From contig WNNJ02002143.1 of the NCBI GenBank assembly GCA_012934845.2, positions 62,001 to 126,000 of the forward strand: DNA of 64,000 nucleotides, read 5' to 3'. Origin of the DNA: Pomphorhynchus laevis (Eukaryota; Acanthocephala; Palaeacanthocephala; Echinorhynchida; Pomphorhynchidae). Positions 43,070 to 52,898 of the stretch are shown piece by piece. The position numbers and the translations under genes were made by a program. The notes beneath the pieces were generated by a model, which saw only the letters and a program-made list of their open reading frames with translations, was not told where the DNA came from and searched no databases. Within the stretch, counting starts at the first letter, position 1. Each line of letters starts with the position of its first letter.

Positions 43070-45770
43070 ATCTTTATGAGTAGGTTCTTTCGATACTAAT
43101 TGAACCAAACTGGTACTCACCTCCAAGATGATCACATGATCTTCGTGATATACGCATACATGTACATTTAGCGGAATTGATCCTCAAGTGATTTCGTTTA
43201 GACCAATTGGATATAACGTCGACGTCGCTTTGTAAATGCTGTTTATCAAGATCGGAAATAATAGGTCGCCAAACTTTAAGATCATCTGGGTAAGAATATC
43301 CGGGATATGTGGTGTGTGGTCGAAGCGACGGAGACGAAACTTTTCTTAGCTTCGTATGGACATATTTATCAAAATTCAGTATCATACATGTAGCTATACT
43401 CCTGTTGTTTATTCGATCAAGGTCGTCCTGTAATGACCGACCATATGTATTATTAATATTAACAGACCAGAGTTTGAGGTCATCCGCAAAAGCCAAGCAA
43501 GGGTGCTGGATGCTTAATAGCAAGTCATTAAGGTGAACAATAAAGAAAAGAGGACCGAATACTGTACCCTGCAGAACTCCACGATTTACACGTTTGGGAA
43601 AGGATAAATGGCTTCCAACTATAACTCTAAAAATCTATTTCGGAGAAAATCGCCGATCCACCTACACAGCAACGAAGAAACTCCATAATGAGACAACAAG
43701 CTAAGTAAACTTTCATGCGGAACTCGATCGAAGGATCTCAAAAAGTCAATAAAAATCACATCAATTGAATTGCCAAAACTAAGTGCCTCAGTCCACATTT
43801 CGCGAGCAGTTAGTAAATTAGACAGACATGATTTACACTGACGGAATCCGTGCTGAGAAGACACTATGGCTTAATGTGTGTTTAAGTGATCTAGATTCTA
43901 CGAGCGACTAATCTTTCAAGGACTTTGCTCATCGAAATAGTCAGGCTTATTGGTCTATAATCACTACAAGAAGTCTCAATAGTTTTTTGGAACAGGAACA
44001 ATAATCGCAGATTTCCACAACTCGGGCACACATCCAGTGGTAAGACTATTCTGAAAGATATTGACAAAAGGGGGCTAAATAGTTTGATAAGGTCTTGAGT
44101 AGAAATGGAGATATATCATCAGTACCGGGAGCACTGTACGGATTGACATTGATTAACTTTGACTTCCTCAGCGGATATTTGAATAAAATAGGGATTATGT
44201 GGTATTGAACAGCCATACCACGTGAATATTGAGTGTGAAGAATTCGATGGTAATGAAAATGATAAAGCAAGACTTTCAGCAATGCAATTTTTACTTGTGA
44301 CTAGACCTTCACATGTGTGTACAATTTTGATTTAAGTATTTACTGTTCGGTTCCGGCGAATATAGGACCAGAATAATTTGAGATTGCGTTTCGAACCCTA
44401 ATGATTGCATATTCAAATTTATCGCGCTTTTAAGCTTTTTATCTAAAACAATGATTTCTGACTTATCTATAGATTGCAATGAGTTCGGAATGTAAGCGGG
44501 ATAACTTTTATAAGCGATTTCGAATATTAAGTGACTGCTTGAGGTATCGATCAATCCATGTAGGAAGTTGAGTTACTTAAAAGATTGCACGCATTGGAGC
44601 AATTATATCAGATAATTTCAAAAGGTAATCGTAAATAGCTTCTAGTGGTACTCTATCTGTTGTCGAAAACGAGATCAGGTAACGCTGACAATGTTAAAAC
44701 ATGCTCTATATTCACCCTTGACCAATTACGCTTAAAACTGTTTGTTTGCTGATGTTAAATATGAAGTTTAGTACTGCCCGAAAGTAGAGTACACAATGAT
44801 CACTTCCACATACAGAAGGAAAATAATTGACACTGACTATATCATCAACACGTCTGGTAAATACCAAATCAAGCACAGAACCAAGCTCTCGATGAAAAAC
44901 TAGTCGTCTGCTGAACGTGTTGGATTAGTAGAAGCTCATCAGAAAAAAATTCAAAAATTCTTGTTTCTACAGCGCTTCCATCATGACTGTAAACAGAGAC
45001 ATGCTGGTTGTAAATTGGATTTTAGGAGATCACAATCTGTGGCCATTGATGGAGAACGATATACAAAAATTAATACCAATCTATTCATATTTGATATGGA
45101 AGTTGAGGCTCTCAAAGTAACCATTGGGGTCGCATACATCAGACAGTCATAAATCAATAAATTATCTCGAACATAGGCGGCAACACTTCCATCACGTTTA
45201 CCTGACTTCATATCGATTCGAAGTATGCGATACCCCGGAATATCAACAGCAACATCAACAATATATTGATGGAGCCACGATTCAGTGACACAGAGTACAT
45301 CATATGTGTGTGACTGTAAATGATGACTTAACTCTATAATTTGTGCGATCAAACTACGAAGATTAAAACAACTGACTGAGAAATAGCGCGTGGCTTTATA
45401 TGGAGAGTATTTTGAAGCATTACAATATATGCTACCAAATGAGATTAAACACCCCAATGATACATCTATACCAACTTTATTGCACGATGGCTGCAGTAAA
45501 TTGATATCCGCACTACTTTCTCGACTGTTATAGTATGTTCTTAAGAGCTTGGTTAATTGCCGACAATCAAGGAAGTCAGTAAGTTCCAACGAACAACTGG
45601 GAGCCACCTGACAACCCAAAAGTTTCGTATACAAAGATTAGTTTCGCCTTTCTATAGACGACTTCGTAATTTACTGTTTGCTTCTCTTAACTTCAACCGC
45701 TCTTCTGGAGATAAATCGCGGTGTATTCGATACGAACGGCTTTTCAGACGGTAACCTCGCCTTAATAAAA
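43070..45770 (-). pseudogene. LINE-H: decayed EN-RT element with internal rearrangement
   Basis: From the 5' side (45770): EN frame 45634-44981 (VSCFNLRSLIAQIIELSHHL, LCVTESWLHQ, VYRSPS); linker pieces 44554-44046 (INVNPYSAPGTDDISPFLLK); RT frame 43864-43619 (MSSQHGFRQCKSCLSNLLTA, DVIFIDFLRSFDRVPHESLL); palm 43523-43074 (CLAFADDLKLWSVN, then SYPDDLKVWRPI). The ADDLK block is present twice, with an approximately 35-bp LINE-B snippet ('ggtcgaagcgacggagacga', 43317-43336) at the join. This points to patchwork repair or recombination between copies. Many stops; inactive. Confidence 0.65.
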
Positions 45771-46039
45771 GACTTACATTCTTTTAGACAAGCTTCCAGA
45801 CAAGAAGCTAACTTCCATACAAGAAGCTAGCTCTTCATCGTCTTTCAGCATGAGCTGAGAAAAAACCATATAAATTAGATATGCAATCATACACACAGGC
45901 CTGAGAATATTTCTAATTTGATTCAGGAATACCACTGAATAACACATTATAGGATCGGTCAAATCTAAGGCGATTATAATTAAGAGGTATACAGTCTAAG
46001 GAACCGTTCTGAGCTTTCGTAAGTTGACATTTTGAGATT
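45771..46039. other. Spacer between LINE-H and LINE-G
   Basis: Contains a short direct duplication near 45790-45830 ('acaagaagcta(a/g)ct(t/c)'). No element or gene recognised. Confidence 0.3.
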
Positions 46040-46717
46040 TGGTATTTATAAGTTGTATTTATCTAACTTGACGTCACATATTTCTATCGCTCATGTATAT
46101 GAGCAACTTCGACGATTAAAACGGTGTCATTCTGCTGGCCCTGACGTATTGCCATCCATCCTACTTAGAGAATTAGCATCCCACATTTGCGGTCCACTAC
46201 ATCGAATATTCATATTTTCCTTATGCAAATCAAAGATTCCCCTCGACTGACTAAAATCGATAGTTTGCCCTGTATATAAAAAAGGTGATAGGTCATGCGC
46301 CAGCAATTTTAGACCAGTTAGTTTGACATGTATTTGCTGTAAGGTACTAGAGCGTTTGATTTTGTTTCACATCAACCGCCATGTTTCGATAAATAACCTT
46401 TTACATCCTGCCCAACATGGATTCCGTTCGAGTAGATCAACATGTTCAAATCTTCTAATTGCTAGAGATGATTGATCCAGTGCTTTTGATGCAGGTGTCG
46501 ACACCGACGTGGTATTCGTGGACTTATCGCGTGCTTTCGATACAATCAATCATAATATACTTATTGGCAAACTTATAGGACTTCACTTTGATTCTGTAAT
46601 TGTTAATTGGATTCGTGCGTATTTATTAGATAGAACTGCAGCAGCCAGAGTAAGTGGGACTTTGTCAGATTGGACTTCTATATGTAGTGGTGTACCACAA
46701 GGATCGATTTTAGGACC

Positions 46718-46723
<6 letters not shown>
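46040..46723 (+). pseudogene. LINE-G left part (RT), interrupted by LINE-C
   Basis: RT of another CR1/Jockey-group LINE: RLKRCHSAGPDVLPSILLRE, SNFRPVSLTCICCKVLERLI, HPAQHGFRSSRSTCSNLL, VVFVDLSRAFDTINHNILIG (catalytic Asp) and CSGVPQGSILGPILY. Here the coding sequence breaks into a (TA)n tract. The next expected residues (TNELPSLL, LLYADDLKVYR) appear at 54829, beyond LINE-C. Stops near 46250 and 46480. 5'-truncated at about 46040. Confidence 0.75.

Positions 46724-46799
<76 letters not shown>
46724..46799. repeat. (TA)n microsatellite, left border of LINE-C
   Basis: About 38 TA units, perfect. Its counterpart is at 54734-54828. Confidence 0.95.
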
Positions 46800-46803
<4 letters not shown>

Positions 46804-47080
46804 GGTTTCTTATAAACATACAATAAAATAACATACAATCGGAAAAATCATTCATATCGATCTTGAAAATCCAAAGGCTGGAAGTGGAGTGATAATACTA
46901 AATAAAATCAGTAATTTGAATCAATAAATTCAAATCGACTATACACATCGACTATACAACTACTACTTACAAGCTACTACTTACAATACACAACTACTTA
47001 CAAGAAAGCCCAACGAACACACAAGCTTAAACACATAATTATTCGATTACAACGAGCGAAACGAGTTGACACAACAATCG
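46800..47080 (+). promoter_or_regulatory. LINE-C 5' UTR / putative internal promoter
   Basis: 281 bp between the TA tract and the ORF1 ATG, with a repeated 'caa(a)tcgactataca' and 'ctacttaca(a)' motif near 46925-47005. LINE promoters of this group lie in the 5' UTR. No known element is identified. Confidence 0.4.
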
Positions 47081-48577
47081 ATGGCAAGAACAAAGAAGAC
47101 AGAAACGAAAAAATGCTTAGCAAGTCAGCAGATTAACGGTACTCGCAATCAGACTGTACCAAAATTAGCAAGCCCCTCCTCTGGGTATCAGCAACACGAG
47201 GTCTCTTGCAGCAGATCTGGATGCGACATATGGACAACTGTCAACGTTCCATCCTGTCTGACGAAATCGCTACTCTCTAGGGATTTTGTTTGTGGGTTCT
47301 GTGCCTCCGAATTGCTCTCCTTGTTGTTCAAGGGCCATTGTGACGAGCAAGTATCAATAAATGCTTTAAAGAGGAACGCAGATTCAAACAGTCACAACGA
47401 TGGGGAAGATCTTAGTATTAACGAACCAGAACGGAGTTCAGAAGCGTTCAGAAAGTCAAGCAGCTTGTCGTCAGGGATTGATGATGTTTCGGCCACTCCA
47501 AAATTATCTGAGATAGGAACCAATAATGCTATTCATGTACTCAATCATTCTCTCACGCAGCAGTCGAAGTTAGAACTGAGCGATCGATCAATCATACCCT
47601 TCAATAACAATTCAACTCAATGCTTCGTTAGGGATGCATTGCATGAGACTAATGTGATGGATTACTCCTTCAAACAACTTCCTGTTTTGGATTCTATTGT
47701 TCATCCCCATATATTGGACTCGAGCAGCGTCGGTCTTGATGTAGATAACAAATGTTCCGCCCTCAAGCATGCAAATGTTGATTTGTCAACTCCTGTTAAC
47801 ACTTCCTCGGGCAGTGATTGTTCTCAAAACTGTCCTCTAGGTAGCAATTGTACTGAGCGTCCTTGTGCTTACCCGCAGCAACTGCATCACCGCTGCAGTT
47901 TATGTGTTGCTCCTCTAGTAGCCCCGTTTATTGAGAGCATTAAGGATCTTGCAAAGGCTAGTCAGATTATAGTTAGGCCTATAGATAATCTACGACAAAT
48001 AGTTAGCCTTCCAAATAATAAACAACATGCAGTGATTCCTCCAAATCATCGTCGGCCATCGATTACCCCTGAGACTAATTCTTCATTAGTTCCGTCTGCT
48101 AGCCCTAAACAATTTAGCTCTAGACAATTTAACTCCAGAAGAGAGTTAAACGTTATCGTGAGCGGTGTTGAAGAATCTCTCAGTAACAATCCCCAAAGTA
48201 GACTGGATGACGATATTATGCATCTTCGCGCAGTGTTTTCTAAGATTTTTCTCCAGTGCGATGTGGATGTTGCGAAGTGTCTTAAAGTTCGAAGAGTTTT
48301 TCGTCTAGGCAAGAAACTTTCAGATAGACCTAGACTTCTAAAAGTTGTTCTAGACTCAAAAGATCATGTTGACTTCCTACTCAAGCATGCATTTAGATTA
48401 TCGCGCTCTGATTTTCATATACTCCGTGATTTATCTCCTGCAGATCGTTTGAGAAGACACGAGGCTTTCAACGAGCTGCATCGACGGCTGGAAAGTGGTG
48501 AGGGTAACTTATGTGTACGGAATTTTCGGGTGGTCAAGTGGCGTCCGACTGTCCGGTGGCATCCCTTACTCCTGTAG
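47081..48577 (+). CDS. LINE-C ORF1, uninterrupted
   Basis: 498 codons from ATG 47081. N-terminal basic tract (MARTKKTETKK). A PHD-like zinc-binding region follows: VSCSRSGCDIWTTVNVPSC ... RDFVCGFCASELL. Then a Ser/Asn-rich linker and a second Cys/His-rich stretch (SDCSQNCPLGSNCTERPC, LHHRCSLCVAP). The C-terminal domain is shared with LINE-A and LINE-B (LNVIVSGVEESLSN, SRLDDDIMHLRAVFSKIFLQ, FRLGKKLSDRPRLLKVVLDS, ILRDLSPADRLRR, NFRVVKWRPTVRWHP). The role is expected to be RNA binding and chaperoning of the element RNP. It is the only complete ORF1 of this type in the window. The stop at 48575-48577 overlaps ORF2 by 67 nt. Confidence 0.82.
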   Translation: MARTKKTETKKCLASQQINGTRNQTVPKLASPSSGYQQHEVSCSRSGCDIWTTVNVPSCLTKSLLSRDFVCGFCASELLSLLFKGHCDEQVSINALKRNADSNSHNDGEDLSINEPERSSEAFRKSSSLSSGIDDVSATPKLSEIGTNNAIHVLNHSLTQQSKLELSDRSIIPFNNNSTQCFVRDALHETNVMDYSFKQLPVLDSIVHPHILDSSSVGLDVDNKCSALKHANVDLSTPVNTSSGSDCSQNCPLGSNCTERPCAYPQQLHHRCSLCVAPLVAPFIESIKDLAKASQIIVRPIDNLRQIVSLPNNKQHAVIPPNHRRPSITPETNSSLVPSASPKQFSSRQFNSRRELNVIVSGVEESLSNNPQSRLDDDIMHLRAVFSKIFLQCDVDVAKCLKVRRVFRLGKKLSDRPRLLKVVLDSKDHVDFLLKHAFRLSRSDFHILRDLSPADRLRRHEAFNELHRRLESGEGNLCVRNFRVVKWRPTVRWHPLLL

Positions 48578-49748
48578 AGTCAGACCTCTTTAGTAGTGAT
48601 GGTTCGTGTGTAGGAAAACTAGTAGACTTCGATAGTGTCACCGAGCGTGTCAAATTTTCCCATTATACGAACATTTTTGTCGGTTATTCAAATGTTCGTA
48701 GTCTCCTGGCTCAGTTCTCGGAAATTAAATTCATAGTTGCTTCGAAACGTTTTGATGTATTTTGTATAACCGAAACATGGCTACATTCTGACATTTCGGA
48801 TGACTGTGTTGCCATCCCTAACTATTTTGTAATACGTTCGGATCGCTCATGTGGTAAACGTGGAGGTGGGGTAGCCGCCTATGTGCGAAATAGTCTCCTG
48901 GTATCGAATATCTCGGCTTTTCGCGACGATATTGGTTATTCCTTTAAAGGTCTTGCTTTTACACTCGGGAATGGTCAACGATCCCGATTCTGCGTCCTTT
49001 ACCGTTCTCCGTCCTATTAATTAAGATACGACTCTCTTAAATCACATTTGCTGAGTTTATCTTCGTATCCTCTGATTTTGCTCCTGGGAGACTTCAATAT
49101 CCCCCAAATAGACTGGAAAAATAGTCATTCACGACCAATTCACGGAATTGGGAAAGTACTGAGTGACTTTCTGTTACTCGAGATGCTACTAGTTCAACAT
49201 ATTAAAGAACCTACTTGTGTGACAGGGACGCCTTCTATACTCGATTTGGTCTTTACTAAGTGTTTAAGTGACGTTTCAGGTGTTCGTTATGACGCACCAA
49301 TTGGCAATAGCGATCACTGTGTACTCTCTATGCGGCTGTCGCTATTCAACAAAGCCTCACAAAACTAATTTTAAAAAACGTTGTTGGGTAGGTGTTGATG
49401 CTAATCAACTAGCTGCAAGCTTCCCAAAAAATATCTGTGATAGTCTTCGTATCCACTTCGGTTTGGAGGTTCCTCTAGTCTTTGATCTGCTCCATGATGA
49501 ATTGATGCGAATTTCTGATATCTTTGCTCCGCTACGTGCCTGCAAGTTCAAGCATGGATATCCTCCTTGGTTCGACAGAGAGCTTCTTGATGCTATAAGA
49601 TCCCGCAACAAATTGTGGCGCGAATTTAGGCGTTCTTCTGCTTCAAAACGTGCCTACATCGACTCTCGGAACTTATGCAATCGGCTAAAATTTCAGAAAC
49701 GCTATTCGTACGAAGATAGTATCGCCAGGGATGCATCTTTGAATCCTA
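48511..49748 (+). pseudogene. LINE-C ORF2, endonuclease part
   Basis: EEP endonuclease: VGYSNVRSLLAQFSEIKFIV, CITETWLHSDIS, GKRGGGVAAYVRNSLL, FCVLYRSPSY; then, after a stop near 49018, ILLLGDFNIPQIDWKN, PSILDLVFTK and APIGNSDHCVLSMRL. A frameshift near 49360 leads into GYPPWFDRELLDAIRSRNKL and SYEDSIARDASLNP, where LINE-B copy e interrupts it. So this copy of ORF2 has a stop, a frameshift and an insertion. It resumes at 52899. Confidence 0.8.
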
Positions 49749-49760
49749 AAAAAAAGATTT

Positions 49761-49800
49761 ATTTTAACGTGGCAAATGCGTGCCAGCGCACGCTTACATG
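49761..49800 (-). other. Conserved LINE-B 3' stem-loop
   Basis: gcgtgccagcgcacgc (49778-49793) forms a 6-bp stem with a 4-nt loop. The same hairpin, followed by 'atttgccacgt', ends every 3'-complete LINE-B copy (about 21270, 31850, 35954, 41065 and 61985). Such 3' stem-loops are known RT recognition sites in some LINEs; that role here is inference. Confidence 0.7.
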
Positions 49801-49825
49801 ACCACAACAAAAACAAAACTGTGAA

Positions 49826-50713
49826 TCAGGCGTCGAGAAGGTGTGAACGGAGGAGGTGTTTGAATGTGATAAAAGAGGGAGCGCGGCGGACGTCGAGAGG
49901 GAGTTGATTCCAGGCGAGTGAGGCGGCGACGAGGAAGGATCGGAGACCGTAGTTGTTGGAGTAATTAGGAACGTGGAGTAAGAGGGTATGACAGGAACGA
50001 AGCGATAGCGAGGTGGGGCGAGTATCGTCTAAGAAAGGAAGGTTGATGAACGATGGGGAGCCGACAGCGATGAGACGAAAAGTAATGAGAAGAAGGCGGA
50101 GTTTGATGCGGATGTGGATGGTGGGCCAGGAGAGTTGGGCAAAATATGTGGATGTGTGGTCGAAGCGACGGAGGCGAAAGAGCACTCGAACGGCGGTGTT
50201 GATTATTCGTTGTAGGGGTAGGATGATGGATTTTGGAGAATTGGCGAAAAGGCTAAGGCAGTAATCGATTTTAGGGAAAAGAAGCGATGAAAGAAGAGAC
50301 ATACAAGAACGGAAGTCGATAAGGGGGCGGATACGGCGGATGTCACGAAGAATTAAGTTAGACGAGCGGACCTTGTCACGGACGAAGGGTTTAAGGGAAA
50401 GGTGATCATCGAAATGGAAGCCTAAGAAAGTGAGATTGTGGACTACAGGGATGATCGATGAGGCAAAAGATACAATGGGAGGAGATATGCTTGGTTTACG
50501 GGGAAGGATCCACATTATTTTGGACTTTTCGGCGTTTAGAACGAGATGGAGATTGGAGAGACGTTTGTAGATAGAAGAAAGACAGTTGGAGGCAGAAATG
50601 CCGATATCGTGTATGCGATGTGCGGGTGCATGAGCATAGATTAGAATGTCATCGGCGTATTGCATGACGTTAAAGGAGTAAGGTTTGATAAATGGAGAGA
50701 GATCGCCAAGCAA
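49826..50713 (-). CDS. LINE-B ORF2, RT palm and C terminus (295 codons)
   Basis: Continues the RT: SFNVMQYADDILIYAHAPAH (YADD), LSNLHLVLNAEKSKIMWILP, LTFLGFHFDDHLSLKPFVRD, PKIDYCLSLFANSPKSIILP, and the C terminus SLAWNQLPLDVRRAPSFITF to LLRSHLLDA and stop. About 75 nt later comes the 3' hairpin. Between this and the preceding frame lies the GVPQGSVLGPLLF block, read in the third frame. Confidence 0.8.
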   Translation of the reverse strand: MLGDLSPFIKPYSFNVMQYADDILIYAHAPAHRIHDIGISASNCLSSIYKRLSNLHLVLNAEKSKIMWILPRKPSISPPIVSFASSIIPVVHNLTFLGFHFDDHLSLKPFVRDKVRSSNLILRDIRRIRPLIDFRSCMSLLSSLLFPKIDYCLSLFANSPKSIILPLQRIINTAVRVLFRLRRFDHTSTYFAQLSWPTIHIRIKLRLLLITFRLIAVGSPSFINLPFLDDTRPTSLSLRSCHTLLLHVPNYSNNYGLRSFLVAASLAWNQLPLDVRRAPSFITFKHLLRSHLLDA

Positions 50714-50793
50714 AAGAGAGAAAAGCAGGGGACCTAGGACTGAACCTTGTGGGAACCCCGCAAAAAATAGGGATGGGAGGGGAGGATGATGAA

Positions 50794-52725
50794 TTAGAAC
50801 AGACGCGAAAGGAACGGTCGGATAGATATGAGGCGAACCAATGCTACGGAGGAGGAAGAAAAGCCGTAATCATAACGAAGGCGAGAAAGGAGGACGGAGT
50901 GGTCGACAATGTCGAATGCGGAGGAGAGGTCGAGGGAGATGAGAACACTATATAGAGCCTTGTCTCGAGAAATGAGTAAGTCGTTGTACACTTTTATGCA
51001 TGCGATTTCTGTCGAGTGATTAGAGCGGAAAGCGGATTGGAAAGGAGGGTACAGATTGGATGAGGAGAGATAAGCGTTGATTTGTATTAAGATGAGGCGT
51101 TCTAAGAGCTTAGAAAGAGTAGGGAGTAGTGAAATGGGGCGATAGCTAGAAGGAAGGGAGGGGTCGAGCGATTGTTTCTTAAGGAGGGGACGAACGATTG
51201 CGGATTTCCAGTGTGAAGGGAAGATACGACTGCGGATGGACGAGTTAAACAAGGTTGTGAGAAATGGGGATATCGATGAGCATATAGATTTTAATATGTG
51301 GGTAGGCAGGGGATCGGCAGGTGAGGTTTTGTTGGGCAAGGACATGAGGACAGATGATACTTCTGTAGGTGATACAGGGAGAAGATGAAAGAGTTCGGGA
51401 AGGATGAGAGTAGACTGGGCAGAGTGGAATAGGATGGAGACCGGGGTGTGAGAGAGCAGCGTGGATACTTTAGTCTGGAGAAATGACGAATAATCATTAG
51501 CATTGATGTTGCAAGGCGTAGAGGAACGAGCCAGGATTGAGTTAAAAGTATGCCAGAGAGTCTTAGAGTTGAATGAAGTGATTATTTTATGCTGCCAGAA
51601 GGAGTTGCATTTGGTACGTAGTAGGTTGAGATGAGACCGGCGAAGAGCAAGATAGGAATCACGGAAAGACGGAGTGATCGAGCGGAAATCGCGTCTGAGA
51701 GAGCGGTGATAGACTCGAAAAGCATGGCGGAGTCGACGCTTTGAGAGTAGGCATTGGATGTCAAACCATGGGGCACGGTGCAAGCGACGGTGTGGGTGAG
51801 ACTTGAAGGGCAAGAGAATATCGAGAGTGGATGTGAGTTCAGAGTCGAAAAGAAAGGCGAGATCGTGAGGAGATGAATATGTTATTGTGGGTAATGATAG
51901 AGACGATTTGAGTAAGGCAGAGCGGAGAAGGGAAAGGTCAAGATTTCTCCAAGGGCGACGTAGGATTGTAGGTGTGTGAGGAGGGGTGTGGTTGCGAGCG
52001 AGATCAAGGGTGATAAGAAAGTGATCGGATAGACCAGGATCAGAGATGGACAGTGAGGTGTAGGCAGCAAAATGATCGGGGACAGCGATGATGTCGAGTG
52101 CCCCACCAAGTATATGTGTGGGGGCAGTGGAGATTAGTTTGTAATTGTAGTTGGATAGAATGTTGATGAAGCGGATGGAATCTGTGGAAGAGGGGCGGTC
52201 TAGGCGGATATTGAAGTCGCCTAGAACGAGTGAAGGGATTGAGGACAAAGAACAATGAGAAAAGAGGTCAGCGAGTTCGGTAAAAAATAAGGCTGTAGGA
52301 GCTGATGAACCAGGACGGTATACAATGGCGAGATCTAGAGTGATCGGGTTAGAATAACGACAAGTGAGCAATTCAAAAGAGCAAGGACTGAAAGGGGGTT
52401 TGATTTTGCGAAGAGACGCTGGGTGACGCGCGAATGCGACGATGCCGCCATGATTAGAGGATTTAGAAGGGCATGAGCTGAGGGGGCGGGCGGATTCGAC
52501 TAGGGAGCAACCGGCAGAGAGCAGACGGCGAATGGAAAGGTCGTCGGAATCTGAGTGCCAGGATTCGGTGAGGCAGAAGAGATCGATGGATTGCTTGGTG
52601 AATAGGTTGAGGATAAGATCGGATTTATTGAGAATAGATCTAGTGTTGAGGAGACCGAGGCGGAAACCGTGTGCTGTGGCGAAAGAGACTAGTGGAGAAG
52701 ACACATAGGAGAGATGGAGCGCCAT
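50794..52725 (-). CDS. LINE-B ORF2, EN and first half of RT (643 codons)
   Basis: EN: GFRLGLLNTRSILNKSDLIL, FCLTESWHSDSDDLSIRRLL, GGIVAFARHP, VYRPGSSAPTALFFTEL, LVLGDFNIRLDRPSSTDSI, GALDIIAVPDHF, GLSDHFLITLDL. Linker, then RT: SHWKSAIVRPLLKKQSLDPS, SSYRPISLLPTLSKLLERL, FRSNHSTEIACIKVYNDLL and VLISLDLSSAFDIVDHSVLL (first catalytic Asp). It ends in shifted residues after SSSVA because of a one-base frameshift near 50850; a second near 50750 lies before the next frame. It begins MALHLSYVSSPL, overlapping ORF1 by 37 nt. Codons are C-rich, unlike the AT-rich host genes. Confidence 0.8.
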   Translation of the reverse strand: MALHLSYVSSPLVSFATAHGFRLGLLNTRSILNKSDLILNLFTKQSIDLFCLTESWHSDSDDLSIRRLLSAGCSLVESARPLSSCPSKSSNHGGIVAFARHPASLRKIKPPFSPCSFELLTCRYSNPITLDLAIVYRPGSSAPTALFFTELADLFSHCSLSSIPSLVLGDFNIRLDRPSSTDSIRFINILSNYNYKLISTAPTHILGGALDIIAVPDHFAAYTSLSISDPGLSDHFLITLDLARNHTPPHTPTILRRPWRNLDLSLLRSALLKSSLSLPTITYSSPHDLAFLFDSELTSTLDILLPFKSHPHRRLHRAPWFDIQCLLSKRRLRHAFRVYHRSLRRDFRSITPSFRDSYLALRRSHLNLLRTKCNSFWQHKIITSFNSKTLWHTFNSILARSSTPCNINANDYSSFLQTKVSTLLSHTPVSILFHSAQSTLILPELFHLLPVSPTEVSSVLMSLPNKTSPADPLPTHILKSICSSISPFLTTLFNSSIRSRIFPSHWKSAIVRPLLKKQSLDPSLPSSYRPISLLPTLSKLLERLILIQINAYLSSSNLYPPFQSAFRSNHSTEIACIKVYNDLLISRDKALYSVLISLDLSSAFDIVDHSVLLSRLRYDYGFSSSSVALVRLISIRPFLSRLF

Positions 52726-52898
52726 CGAATTTTTGGACGGGTGTGGACAATTTGAAAATTTCCGTCTATGTTTCGGATGGCGAGTGAAGTTTCGCCGTTT
52801 TCCTCGCGACGACGTTTTTCGATGCGGGCTGAAGAGATTTGAGCGATTTCGGAAGGGGCGCGATCGGGGAAAATTCGAGTGGTTGAAGATGACATGAG
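52689..52898 (-). pseudogene. LINE-B copy e ORF1 C-terminal domain
   Basis: MSSSTTRIFPDRAPSEIAQI, ENGETSLAIRNIDGNFQIVH, TRPKIRWRSISPMCLLH and stop. Same domain and same ORF2 overlap (37 nt) as copy c. Confidence 0.7.

Larger units (their letters stand above)
49749..52898 (-). mobile_element. LINE-B copy e, nested in LINE-C ORF2
   Basis: A 3150-bp minus-strand LINE-B between 11-bp target duplications tttgaatccta (49738-49748 and 52899-52909). Its 3' end (49749 side) is GCCACGTTAAAATAAATC followed by eight T on the element's sense strand. Its 5' end lies within ORF1 (52895), so it is 5'-truncated. It is the best-preserved LINE-B copy in the window. Confidence 0.9.

Noticed and set aside
46583-46855. 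Poly-(YI) or poly-(IY) ORFs across the TA tracts
   Set aside because: Reading frames through (TA)n microsatellite; not proteins.
52879-52898. ATG at 52879 as the start of the 588-codon LINE-C frame
   Set aside because: It belongs to the inserted LINE-B; the LINE-C frame continues from before the insert, as the target duplication shows.
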